Position numbers and translations under genes: made by a program. A model generated the notes under the pieces. It did no database searches. It saw only the letters and a program-made list of their open reading frames with translations, and was not told the origin of the DNA. A stretch of 64,000 nucleotides of DNA from Algivirga pacifica (lineage in GTDB: Bacteria; Bacteroidota; Bacteroidia; Cytophagales; Flammeovirgaceae): positions 62,001-126,000 of the forward strand of contig NZ_BAABJX010000036.1 of NCBI RefSeq assembly GCF_039543525.1, given 5' to 3'. Positions 51,995 to 60,514 of the stretch are shown piece by piece. Within the stretch, counting starts at the first letter, position 1. Each line of letters begins with the position of its first letter.

Positions 51995-52346
51995 TATCTC
52001 GTTATTTTTAAGAAACAAATCGTCTTAGTATCACTCCTTTGTTTCTCATAAATGGTCAATAGTTTTAGAAATAGCAGCTTCTTTTCAATAAATCCATTTA
52101 GAGAACTTATTGCTTAAGAGCATATTTGGAATTGTAATTCAGAAGTATCTTACTCAAGGCAATATTCCAAATGCGCTTATTATTTATCAAAAAGAATGCC
52201 GTAAATGTTTTTCGACTATTCCTTTTCCTTTCTATTCAAAAGAAAAACAGCATTAACATAACGAGCTATCAATTACAAATGATATATCACTTGTCATTTT
52301 TTTTAAATAAAAAATATGGCGAACATTTTTTTTATTTTTCAAAAAG

Positions 52347-53423
52347 CTATCCCACCTGTAGTTGCACCCGTTCTGCGGCATAATAAAAATGATCAATACA
52401 CTCCTTCAACTCTTCAAAGTGTACCAAAAAACCATCATGTCCATAAAGGGACTCCAGCTCATGGTAGGTCGCTGACGGAATATGTTCCGCAATCAGTCTT
52501 TGCTCATTCACCGGGAATAAAACATCACTAGAAATACCAATGATCAACGTCTTTGCTTTGATACTTTTCAACGCCTTCTGCAGTCCTCCCCTGCCTCTTC
52601 CGACATGGTGTGCATCCATCGCTTTTGACAACACCCAATAAGAATAGGCATTAAAGCGTTCTACTAATTTATCTCCTTGATAACGCTGGTAGCTAGACGC
52701 TTTATAATTATCCAGTTGCTCTTCCTGCTTATCCGTTTGTGTCTGACTGTAAGTCTCATAATGCCTGTAAGAAAGCATTGCAATAGCTCTAGCAGCTCTT
52801 AAGCCATTTTGGCCTGCATCTTCTCTATTCTCATACCAGGTAGGGTCCGCTTGCAAAGCCAAACGTTGCGACTCATTAAATGCAATACCCCATGGAGAAT
52901 GCTGAGCATTACTCGCTACCACGATAAGGTTTTCAAACAAATCAGGACACTGAATAGACCATTCCAAGGCTTGCTGTCCTCCTAAAGACGCACCTATTAA
53001 CGTGTCAATATGCCCAATCTCTAACGACTCTCTCAATAGGTTTAAGCTACGGGCAATGTCTTTAATCGTAACCTGAGGAAAATCATGAAAATAAGGTTTT
53101 CCTGTTTTGGGATTAGTGGACAGTGGTCCCGTACTTCCATAACAAGAACCCAGAACATTGGCGCAAATCACAAAATGTTCTTTCTCATTATATAATTTTC
53201 CTTTTCCAAATAAGCCATTCCACCACTCCTTCACATCAGCATTGCCGGTCAGTGCATGACACACCCAAACGATTTTCACACCTTCTTTCAACTCCCCCAT
53301 TGTATTATATTCCAGTTCAAAACCAGGAAGAACTTCTCCTGACTCTAGAATAAAATCTTCTGTATGTTTATAGGTATGTACCTTCATTCCTCCAATATTT
53401 ACCTTTTTAGTCATCATCACCAT
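52347..53423 (-). CDS. metX: Homoserine O-acetyltransferase
   Basis: A 358-residue alpha/beta hydrolase-fold enzyme. The nucleophile is in L-I-G-A-S-L-G-G-Q-Q near residue 160, an oxyanion region is V-W-V-C-H-A-L-T-G-N near residue 55, the acid is in S-S-D-V-L-F-P, and the histidine in Y-G-H-D-G-F-L-V-H-F near residue 335. It acetylates homoserine for methionine synthesis by direct sulfhydrylation. A SAM riboswitch about 180 bp upstream on the same strand should repress it when methionine is plentiful. Several closely spaced ATGs begin the frame; the first is used here. cysM is encoded divergently nearby. Confidence 0.95.
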   Translation of the reverse strand: MVMMTKKVNIGGMKVHTYKHTEDFILESGEVLPGFELEYNTMGELKEGVKIVWVCHALTGNADVKEWWNGLFGKGKLYNEKEHFVICANVLGSCYGSTGPLSTNPKTGKPYFHDFPQVTIKDIARSLNLLRESLEIGHIDTLIGASLGGQQALEWSIQCPDLFENLIVVASNAQHSPWGIAFNESQRLALQADPTWYENREDAGQNGLRAARAIAMLSYRHYETYSQTQTDKQEEQLDNYKASSYQRYQGDKLVERFNAYSYWVLSKAMDAHHVGRGRGGLQKALKSIKAKTLIIGISSDVLFPVNEQRLIAEHIPSATYHELESLYGHDGFLVHFEELKECIDHFYYAAERVQLQVG

Positions 53424-53605
53424 TTTTTAAATTCTGAATACCGTTAAAATTATTTGGTTTGTTGCACCTGAGTCTATCACGTGTTTTTATCAAACATCGA
53501 CCTACTCAACAGCATAAACCTATCAATGGGATTTGAACCAATCTTTACATAAAAAAACAGACGGGGGTTCACCGTTACGGGTATAGTATTCATAAGTATT
53601 TTCCA

Positions 53606-53707
53606 GTTTATATTTCCTAAAATGACTAGGCCAGGAATTAGCACCTTTCCAAGTTGGGGGTTGCCAGAGGGTCATCAAGCCTGCTCTCTTACCTCTTCTG
53701 TATAAAC
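53606..53707 (-). ncRNA. SAM-I (S-box) riboswitch upstream of metX
   Basis: Read on the minus strand, the region carries the S-box core: kink-turn stem AGAGGT paired with ACCCTCT around GATGA, the conserved GGCAACC, a P3 hairpin (CCA-act-TGG), then AAGGTGCTAATTCC, and a P4 stem. The outer P1 is closed by GTTTATA (53707-53701) and TATAAAC (53612-53606), a perfect 7-bp helix. The motif order and single-stranded conserved segments match the SAM-I class. The gene it controls, metX, is a classical target. Downstream lies a weak stem followed by seven U (53550 region) that could be the expression platform. Confidence 0.88.
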
Positions 53708-53749
53708 CAATTATATGCACTAACAAAAAGTTATTGACTCCTTGCTATG

Positions 53750-53757
53750 CAAATTTA
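53750..53757 (-). promoter_or_regulatory. Candidate -7 element before the SAM riboswitch
   Basis: On the minus strand TAAATTTG fits TAnnTTTG and lies 43 bases before P1 of the riboswitch, so a transcript from it would include the whole aptamer. No -33 TTG is seen at the usual distance. Confidence 0.4.
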
Positions 53758-54011
53758 AGGGCCGTAAATCAGAAACTTAGAATCCTGTTCTAATTTATAT
53801 TTCCATTATTCATTCTTTTACTGGGTATTTTTTCTACAAATCATCTAATCGATAAAATACTTGCGATTTTGCCATCAATACCCCTCTCAATTTTATAATT
53901 TAGCAACTTCTGAGCAGTCTCTTTTGAGGGGTGCTCAACCAATAAAGAAAAAACATTCATCGACCCTTTGAGTTAGAATTGAAAACACATTAACAACAAA
54001 CCAACATATAT

Positions 54012-54896
54012 ATGTCATCTATTCTGGATTTAGTCGGCAATACTCCTTTGGTGGAAATCAAACACCTGAATCCCAACCCAAATGTTAAGCTATTCGGTAA
54101 GTTAGAAGGTCAAAATATTGGAGGAAGTGTCAAAGATCGTCCCGCAGCCAATATGATCAAGAAGGCGATGGAAAGAGGAGAGCTTAAGCCGGGTATGAAA
54201 CTCGTCGAAGCCACTAGTGGTAATACAGGAATTGCTTTAGCCATGATTGCCAGTGCCCTGGATATCGAGATCGAATTGATTATGCCTGAGCACGCAACTG
54301 CCGAACGTATTAAGACCATGCAGGCCTATGGAGCAAAAGTGATTCTCACGCCTTCCAGTGCGTCTATGGAGGGAGCCATTGACTTGGCAAGAGAAAAAGC
54401 AGCCACAGGAGAGTATCTTATGCTCAATCAGTTTGGCAACGAAGACAACTTTATGGCTCACTACCATAGCACAGGACCAGAGATCTGGAAAGACACCCAA
54501 GGGAAAGTAACCCACTTTGTTTCGGCTATGGGTACTACAGGTACTATTATGGGGGTATCCAAGTATCTTAAGGAGCAAAATGAAAATATTCAAATTGTCG
54601 GCACACAACCTACGGAAGGCTCACGCATTCCAGGTATACGAAGATGGCCTAAAGAATATCTTCCAACTATCTTTGACCCGACTCGTGTGGATCGCATTAT
54701 TGATGTTTCTCAGGAGGATGCCACCACTATGGCCAAACAACTCGCTAAAGAAGAAAGTATTTTCTCGGGCATGAGTAGTGGAGGAGCCGCTATAGCTGCT
54801 TTACAGTTGGCTAGGGAAATTGAGGAAGGAGTGATTGTCTTTATTGTATGTGACCGAGGTGATCGATATCTTTCGTCTTCTTTGTTTGAGAAATAA
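54012..54896 (+). CDS. cysM: Cysteine synthase B (O-acetylserine sulfhydrylase)
   Basis: A 294-residue fold-type-II PLP enzyme. The PLP lysine is in G-G-S-V-K-D-R-P-A (near residue 41), the substrate loop is E-A-T-S-G-N-T-G, the phosphate-binding loop is S-A-M-G-T-T-G-T, and a C-terminal S-G-G-A-A-I-A segment holds the pyridine-nitrogen serine. The short form without an N-terminal extension fits CysM. It converts O-acetylserine and sulfide or thiosulfate to cysteine. It is divergent from metX with a 588-bp gap that holds the riboswitch, placing cysteine and methionine genes together. Confidence 0.93.
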   Translation: MSSILDLVGNTPLVEIKHLNPNPNVKLFGKLEGQNIGGSVKDRPAANMIKKAMERGELKPGMKLVEATSGNTGIALAMIASALDIEIELIMPEHATAERIKTMQAYGAKVILTPSSASMEGAIDLAREKAATGEYLMLNQFGNEDNFMAHYHSTGPEIWKDTQGKVTHFVSAMGTTGTIMGVSKYLKEQNENIQIVGTQPTEGSRIPGIRRWPKEYLPTIFDPTRVDRIIDVSQEDATTMAKQLAKEESIFSGMSSGGAAIAALQLAREIEEGVIVFIVCDRGDRYLSSSLFEK

Positions 54897-54910
54897 TCTC
54901 AGCAGCGTTT

Positions 54911-55167
54911 GTTCATACTGTTTAATTGAGCTTCGCTCGTTCATAATGTTTAGTTGTTGAATTTAGGTCTTTTTCATAGAAAATAAAAAGCCTTATAGCT
55001 ACTCGAAACACTATTCTTTTGTAGACCCTTGCCGTGAGGCAAGGGTCTACATTACTCCATTTCAATAGAAAATTATTTTTATGAAAAGGTCTTGTAGCGT
55101 AAGCAGACTTAACAATAAACTCAACTAAACATCATGAACGAGCGAAGCTCAATTAAACAACATGAAC
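54911..55167. repeat. Nested palindrome of about 257 bp between cysM and the kinase-like gene
   Basis: The outer arms are near-complementary over about 45 bases (54911-54957 and 55121-55167), each carrying GAGC-ttc-GCTC and a TTTAATTGAG/CTCAATTAAA core. Inner arms around ggtctttttcatag and tatgaaaaggtctt are partly complementary. The centre is a perfect 13-bp stem, GTAGACCCTTGCC, loop GTGA, GGCAAGGGTCTAC (55021-55050). It fills the whole gap between two convergent genes and carries no ORF. Confidence 0.8.
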
Positions 55168-55170
55168 AAA

Positions 55171-55881
55171 TCATTCTCCCTTGATTTTGCCGTACTCTTC
55201 TTTCTTCGCCTTTAAGGCTTCCTTGAGAAAGTGGGCCGTCCCAACCGTTGTGAAGACCTCCCTATCCATAACTAAATCATAATGGACATCCGTTTCTCCC
55301 GAAAGCATTTGAATGAAACGCTCTCTTTTCGCTCCTTGTTCTCTTATCGTTTTTCGGGATTCGTCCAAGGTAATATTTTGCTTTTGAGCAAGTGCATGTA
55401 TACGATACTCCAAATCACCTACCAGCCTCACGTTTAATACATTGGGAATTTTCTGTCCATAAAACCCTGCCCCTCTACCAACAAAAATTACATTCCCTCT
55501 CTGCATATAAGCATCAATTACTCCTCTCAAGGCCTTAAAAAGTGCCTCATCTTTATCATAAGCATCAAAAGCTTTTAATATTTGATCAATCACTCCTGGG
55601 TTAGCAGTACTGATTTCAGTCACCTTATCTGTATTGAGCTTAAGTTCTTTGCCAACTTGCCGAATCACTTCACTATCCACAATCTCCCATTGCTTATGAT
55701 TATCCGATAATGTCTTATCAGCATTCAATAACTCCATCAAAGACAAAGCTACGCCCATTGCATCACAGCCATAATCCCTGCTGATCGCCACAGCAAAACC
55801 ATTGCACTTCAGAAAGGGAGGGCGATTGACCTGTTCCTCCTCAAAGTAATGCTGAAAATATTCATAGGTAAGTGATTCCAT
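55171..55881 (-). CDS. Cytidylate-kinase-like nucleotide kinase
   Basis: A 236-residue protein of the cytidylate-kinase-like family (P-loop AAA_26 type). The N-terminal 30 residues are an addition; then A-V-A-I-S-R-D-Y-G-C-D-A-M-G replaces the canonical G-x-x-x-x-G-K P-loop in the position typical for this subfamily. Later motifs include N-V-I-F-V-G-R-G-A-G-F (near residue 135) and a lid with R-E-Q-G-A-K-R-E-R-F. The usual P-loop lysine is not obvious, so the nucleotide specificity is uncertain. It is not the housekeeping Cmk, which has a clear P-loop. Single gene, convergent with cysM. Confidence 0.8.
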   Translation of the reverse strand: MESLTYEYFQHYFEEEQVNRPPFLKCNGFAVAISRDYGCDAMGVALSLMELLNADKTLSDNHKQWEIVDSEVIRQVGKELKLNTDKVTEISTANPGVIDQILKAFDAYDKDEALFKALRGVIDAYMQRGNVIFVGRGAGFYGQKIPNVLNVRLVGDLEYRIHALAQKQNITLDESRKTIREQGAKRERFIQMLSGETDVHYDLVMDREVFTTVGTAHFLKEALKAKKEEYGKIKGE

Positions 55882-55944
55882 AATGACTCTGTATTGGGTT
55901 TTATAATATGATTTTATATCTCAATTTGATTCAATTCAACAACT

Positions 55945-57462
55945 TTAAGATTCTCCTAACTTAATGACTGCATAGGAGCGAATTAAAGCATACCAAGTAG
56001 TGTCTGCATCATTCCAATCAATCACTTGTTGATAATACCTGTTTGCTAAAGGAATATCACCTTCTTCCTCCGCAATTCTAGCATATAAGTAAATTGTCAA
56101 AACATCCTGTTGATCTGCAGTACCCAATGATGTCTTTGCCTCCTGATACATCGTTTTACGCATCCGTACATAAGCCTCTAGTTGCTTTAAACGATTGCTC
56201 CATTCATCATTGGAATATAGACTTACCTCATAAGTATATTGCTTTAGCAAACGATCTGTCTCCTCGTATTCTTTCTGTATGGCTGTCGCAAGAATTCGAC
56301 ATTGAAATTGTTTCATTTTCAGGTCAAGTTCCATCGCTGCATCCACTTGATGCCCCTCTATATGCTCATCAACTACCTCAATATATTCCTTTGCCTGAAG
56401 CATCTCCCCCCTGAATATACATATCAATGCCATGTCTAGTAGTATATCCGCCGAGGTACCCTTCAAACCTAACTCTTCCGCTTTGGCCTTTGCATCCGAC
56501 AACCCTTTCAACGCTTTATCATATTTGTTTTCGTAAAGATAAGAATCACCTATAGCTTTCAGGTGCCATACTATATTGTAGGGTTCCCTGGTCATGGACA
56601 AGGCACTATTTAATACCACCCTTGCTTCTGTATACCGTCCTTGAAAAAGCATACATTGTGCAATCTTGTGCTGTGCATGGTCAAATTTATCGTTGAGTAC
56701 TATGGCTTGCTCATACGCTTTGATTGCCTTATCCAACTGCCCGGTTTTTCGATAAAAATCTCCTAACGTATCAAATGGCTTTGCCGTATTAGGCAATAGT
56801 GCTGCATATTTTCGAAATGCTTTTTCTGCACTTGCGATATGTCCCTGATATTGATAAGAATACCCTAAGGCATTATAATTTAAGGTATACACAGAATCTA
56901 TGGCAATCGATTTATGAAGAGTCTCTATACTTCTCTTGTAGTCTTTGGTTTGAAAGTAAGCGTATGCCAAGCTATTCAGGATACGCTTATCTTTAGGTAT
57001 TCGTTCTGATAGTTTTTCCCAACATTCAATCGATTTCTTATACTCTCCATGATATCCCCAATAAGAGGCCTCTATCATCATACCTTCACTTTCCGTCACC
57101 TTTTCCCTTAAGTTCATCGCTTTATTCACATAAAACAATGCCTCTTCTTTGGACGGTGAACACCAAGCAGTATACAGGTACGCCAAGGCAAAGCTCGAAT
57201 CTGTCTCAATCGCTTCTTTGAAAAAATACCTTGCTTCTACCAATTGAACTAACTCAAAAAGGGAGCGCCCATTTTCAAATATCTCTAATGCTGCCTGACT
57301 GGATGCCGTAATAGGCATCTCTCCTTCCGAAGCAGGAAGCACCTCGGTATGGTGCTGCTTCTCTTGTTTTGACTGTTTTTCACAAGCCATTAAAAGCAGA
57401 AGAAACAAACAGTACCAACAACATCTTTGTAAATAGAAAAATGGAGTCTCCTTACCACTCAT
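55945..57462 (-). CDS. TPR-repeat lipoprotein
   Basis: A 505-residue lipoprotein: the hydrophobic segment ends in L-L-M-A-C-E-K (Cys at about residue 27). The rest is almost entirely tetratricopeptide repeats, with about ten units visible between residues 60 and 480, e.g. A-Y-A-Y-F-Q-T-K-D-Y-K-R-S-I-E-T-L and G-D-F-Y-R-K-T-G-Q-L-D-K-A-I-K-A-Y. No enzymatic or DNA-binding domain is attached. TPR superhelices bind peptides or proteins; the role here would be in a periplasmic or outer-membrane assembly. It ends 63 bp before the kinase-like gene on the same strand. Confidence 0.85.
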   Translation of the reverse strand: MSGKETPFFYLQRCCWYCLFLLLLMACEKQSKQEKQHHTEVLPASEGEMPITASSQAALEIFENGRSLFELVQLVEARYFFKEAIETDSSFALAYLYTAWCSPSKEEALFYVNKAMNLREKVTESEGMMIEASYWGYHGEYKKSIECWEKLSERIPKDKRILNSLAYAYFQTKDYKRSIETLHKSIAIDSVYTLNYNALGYSYQYQGHIASAEKAFRKYAALLPNTAKPFDTLGDFYRKTGQLDKAIKAYEQAIVLNDKFDHAQHKIAQCMLFQGRYTEARVVLNSALSMTREPYNIVWHLKAIGDSYLYENKYDKALKGLSDAKAKAEELGLKGTSADILLDMALICIFRGEMLQAKEYIEVVDEHIEGHQVDAAMELDLKMKQFQCRILATAIQKEYEETDRLLKQYTYEVSLYSNDEWSNRLKQLEAYVRMRKTMYQEAKTSLGTADQQDVLTIYLYARIAEEEGDIPLANRYYQQVIDWNDADTTWYALIRSYAVIKLGES

Positions 57463-57552
57463 AGATTACTGAATTTCACACTGAAACAAACAAAGTAGAG
57501 TATACTGTGGGATAACATAATTACTTCCTTTCTCGTTTCATTTCATTAACAA

Positions 57553-58467
57553 TCACTCTTTCCTGTAAAACAACTTAAACGTTAAGGTCAACTCATAGAG
57601 TACCTTCAGTTCATCATAGTCTGTTTTCATTTCCTGTCCTGCATAGGCTACTGAGAAATTGGATGCCCCACTCCTGAAAACTTCATTTTCTTCTGGATTA
57701 GGAAACACCACAAAGTCCAATACAGGACTCAATCGTTCAGGGTTACTCGCAAAAGTGATACTTCTCAAGTTGGATAGGGCAAATGGGGCAAATAAATCCA
57801 ATACATGGATTTGAAAACCCACGGAAAGGATGCGGTTTATATTCCAATCAACTCCGGTACTTACCCCTGCCGTTACTCCTGTACGATTTTCTTTATAAGG
57901 AATAGGGATAGCAAAACTTGAGTCAGACAATTGCCGAGGGGTAATGACACTATCCATTACATATCCCATCTCAGCATTTCTTAGACTTGACAAGAAATCT
58001 CTGGAGTTAAAATCCGACCCTGGATTAAATCCATCAATACGTACTTCTGTATAGATCCAAGATAAAGAGGCACATACATAGGGATTTATCTTACGAAACG
58101 GGAGGATATTTGCCCTTGTCACTACACTAAAACTATGTAGAAAGTACCTAACGTTATTTTCTGGAGAGGTGGTAATCGAAAAGAAATATCGCTCATCTAC
58201 TGACTGAAAAACATCTCTAAAGTTAACAGCGGAGTAATCATCTACATACCCTGTTCTCATATAGCGTAGCCCTATCCCTAATGTATTAGATACATTGCCT
58301 ATCACCTGAGCAATACGCTGATAATTGGGTTCTTCTGAGAATCCAGGACTAAGTCCAAAAGTGACATCTATTAATTTTTTATCCTGAGCCAGAGTCAAAT
58401 GACTAAATAGTGTACTTATAAAGACACACAGAAGCATCCATCTGTATGTAGAAAGATAAGTTCTCAT
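57553..58467 (-). CDS. Secreted barrel-like protein of unknown function
   Basis: A 304-residue protein with a signal peptide (residues 1-27, ending L-T-L-A-Q). The mature part alternates hydrophobic and polar residues (L-I-D-V-T-F-G-L-S-P-G-F, I-N-P-Y-V-C-A-S-L-S-W-I-Y-T-E-V) and ends with Y-E-L-T-L-T-F-K-L-F-Y-R, consistent with an outer-membrane barrel of 10-14 strands. No named family recognised. It lies 90 bp upstream of the TPR lipoprotein gene on the same strand, so the two may be co-expressed and physically linked. Confidence 0.7.
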   Translation of the reverse strand: MRTYLSTYRWMLLCVFISTLFSHLTLAQDKKLIDVTFGLSPGFSEEPNYQRIAQVIGNVSNTLGIGLRYMRTGYVDDYSAVNFRDVFQSVDERYFFSITTSPENNVRYFLHSFSVVTRANILPFRKINPYVCASLSWIYTEVRIDGFNPGSDFNSRDFLSSLRNAEMGYVMDSVITPRQLSDSSFAIPIPYKENRTGVTAGVSTGVDWNINRILSVGFQIHVLDLFAPFALSNLRSITFASNPERLSPVLDFVVFPNPEENEVFRSGASNFSVAYAGQEMKTDYDELKVLYELTLTFKLFYRKE

Positions 58468-58852
58468 TTTTGGGTTTTGATAATAGTAAAGAAGACGTTA
58501 GCGCTTGTTGATATTCTTTCACTGAACTGTACTCGTTCGTGATGCTTCGTTGACGTAGTTTAACTATAGTGTTTAATGTTAATCCTGTCGCTGTCTACCG
58601 GATAATATACAGTTTAGAGACGCCATGTAATGGGTTATCGCTTATCGTTTATAAACAATAAGCGATAACCAATAAACTCACATCATGCGACAGCTTCAAT
58701 CTTAACTACTATGGCTAATAAGAAGTTAATGAAAATTTTGAAACCGGTGTTTATTCCAGCACTATGGGTTTCTGAATCCTCGTCCTACAGACCGTGTCTG
58801 AGACGAGGATCTACATGTATTTTGAATTAAAAGTTTCTCATTAAAATTACTT
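58468..58852. other. Palindrome-rich intergenic region before the PBP4 gene end
   Basis: Contains CTGTCGC/GCGACAG outer arms around the near-perfect palindrome at 58633-58670, and a further hairpin at 58776-58810 (ATCCTCGTC facing GACGAGGAT with an inner CAGAC/GTCTG stem). No ORF is supported. Confidence 0.6.
58633..58670. repeat. Near-perfect 38-bp palindrome
   Basis: GGTTATCGCTTATcGTTTAT and its complement ATAAACaATAAGCGATAACC differ at one position pair. The same core GTTTATCGCTTATAAACG occurs in the weaker palindrome at 40531. Confidence 0.75.
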
Positions 58853-60292
58853 TTAACTCGCTAATAAGTTAAAGATTTCTTCCATACGCTGTACTAGTGA
58901 TCGGGTTTTCAAGCCATAGTTATTCGCCATGATCGTAAATACCCACTCTTTTCCGCTAGCCGATTTGATGATACCAGCATAGCACTTCACTCTTTTTACA
59001 GTACCACTTTTTCCAAAAACCCTTCCGTGAGCAGTCTCTCCTTTACACAAATACTTAAAGGTCCCCGACTCACCACTTACCGCTAAAGATTCAAAGAAGG
59101 CATCATATTCTTCTGAATACTTCATTTTAAGAATAATCTGGGACATCAACGCCGGGGGAACCGCATTAAAGCGAGACAAGCCGCTGCCATCCTCCATAAA
59201 GAATCCATTTAAGGATAAGCCTTGACTTTCCCAGTACTCCTCTACTGCCTCAGCTCCCGCAGCGGTGGTTCCTTCGTTCTTCTTTTGATATCCAATCATT
59301 TTAAGCATCACCTCAGCAAATAGATTAACACTCTTCTGATTGGTTTCTTTCACAATCTCATGCAATGGAGCACTCTGCACTTCGGACAAGGTCGTTAGCT
59401 CAGTTGGGGTTAACTCCGGTGACAGTCTACAGGTCGTTGGTTTTCCTTCTATGGAAATACCCTTCTTAATCAGTAAATCATGTAATGTCCATGCCGCCCA
59501 AAATGCAGGATCAGGAACTGAGCCCTTGATCTTGAAACGATCACGATAAGGGGTGATTGTTCCCCTCAGATACTTCTCATAAGAGTACGGGCTACCATAA
59601 ATGTAAGCATTATCTCCAGAACCTACTTTTCCACCAACCACTTCATTAAAGAATGTAATTTGAGGTACTTGTGGCTCCACCCCTACCACTTTGGTCGGCA
59701 TGCCTGGCCCTTTAGAAGAAAAATACAAGGCGTATTGATTTTCGTTAAACGACAATCCACTCGCTCCTGTACCGTAGTAGTTTCCTAAATCCTGCCATAC
59801 CCAGGTGGAAGGGACCTGTTGCGTTGCAAAGATGCGTGCATCTCCTACTACCGCCCCATTGATCTTTTGAATCCCCAAAGAATCCCAGTTGATCAGGGCC
59901 AAATCCATAGAGTCCAATTGAGGGTCTCCCCCTCCTATCAAGTACAGGTTTCCATTTAAAACACCATTGGCATCTATACTTCCATCAGTAGCTATCGTTG
60001 TTTTAAAGCGAAAATCCGCTCCCAATATTCTTAAGGCAGTACTCGTTGTCACCAACTTCATCACAGAAGCTGGCGCCATCGCTTCTTCACTCCTGTAACT
60101 CATGACTTCCTTTCCGGTACTAGCATCCCAAATGCTCATACCCAATGCCGCCCCTTGCATTTTCTTTTCTTGTTGTAATGCTTTTAATTCCCTTTTTACG
60201 GTATTCATCAAATCTTCCTCTTCATTAAAAAGAGAAAATGCCGATAAGATCAAAAAAGGAGAGAGTAATAGGATAACTCTGATCAGTTTCAT
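58853..60292 (-). CDS. dacB: D-alanyl-D-alanine carboxypeptidase/endopeptidase, PBP4 type
   Basis: A 479-residue secreted penicillin-binding protein of the DacB/PBP4 (S13) family. A signal peptide occupies residues 1-22. The nucleophile motif S-x-x-K is A-P-A-S-V-M-K-L near residue 83, the S-x-N motif is Q-K-S-V-N-L-F-A-E near residue 320, and the K-S-G motif is F-G-K-S-G-T-V near residue 425. The long insert between the first two motifs is typical of the family. It trims or cleaves peptide cross-links in peptidoglycan. It stands alone, divergent from phoH. Confidence 0.94.
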   Translation of the reverse strand: MKLIRVILLLSPFLILSAFSLFNEEEDLMNTVKRELKALQQEKKMQGAALGMSIWDASTGKEVMSYRSEEAMAPASVMKLVTTSTALRILGADFRFKTTIATDGSIDANGVLNGNLYLIGGGDPQLDSMDLALINWDSLGIQKINGAVVGDARIFATQQVPSTWVWQDLGNYYGTGASGLSFNENQYALYFSSKGPGMPTKVVGVEPQVPQITFFNEVVGGKVGSGDNAYIYGSPYSYEKYLRGTITPYRDRFKIKGSVPDPAFWAAWTLHDLLIKKGISIEGKPTTCRLSPELTPTELTTLSEVQSAPLHEIVKETNQKSVNLFAEVMLKMIGYQKKNEGTTAAGAEAVEEYWESQGLSLNGFFMEDGSGLSRFNAVPPALMSQIILKMKYSEEYDAFFESLAVSGESGTFKYLCKGETAHGRVFGKSGTVKRVKCYAGIIKSASGKEWVFTIMANNYGLKTRSLVQRMEEIFNLLAS

Positions 60293-60381
60293 AGTATTCG
60301 TTTAAATAGTTTAAGTACATCTTTTCTTAAGTGAATCCAATTCCTGATTTTGTACTTATATAAAAAGTGATAGAAAAAATG

Positions 60382-60389
60382 TACATTTG
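60382..60389 (+). promoter_or_regulatory. Candidate -7 element upstream of phoH
   Basis: TACATTTG matches TAnnTTTG but lies 125 bases before the phoH start, and the nearest TTTG is 29 bases upstream, longer than usual. Only half of the promoter is well supported. Confidence 0.3.
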
Positions 60390-60514
60390 CTATAAGTTAT
60401 TTATAATAAAATATATTATCTAATATCATTCATTGGTTTTACAGGATTCTTGCAAGGAATACTCACTAAAACCATAGTCGTGTATTGTAGAGTTTATTTA
60501 AACGCATAGAACAT

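Larger units (their letters stand above)
53424..54011. other. metX-cysM divergent gap
   Basis: Besides the SAM riboswitch and candidate -7 box, this 588-bp region contains a weak stem with a following U-run (around 53550-53570, minus strand) and AT-rich sequence. A short ggttcaaatccc segment near 53528 resembles a tRNA T-arm but has no matching tRNA body. A TATAATTTAG-like box about 100 bases before cysM is too degenerate to call. Confidence 0.4.

Noticed and set aside
52171..52383. 70-codon plus-strand ORF near the metX end
   Set aside because: Low-complexity AT sequence, partly antisense to metX, and no family features.
53525..53545. tRNA T-arm-like ggttcaaatccc on the minus strand
   Set aside because: No acceptor stem, D-arm or anticodon arm can be paired with it at the right distances, and the T-stem has a mismatch.
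53523..53726. 67-codon minus-strand ORF upstream of metX
   Set aside because: It lies across the SAM riboswitch and its downstream leader; the open frame follows from structured RNA and the peptide has no recognisable features.
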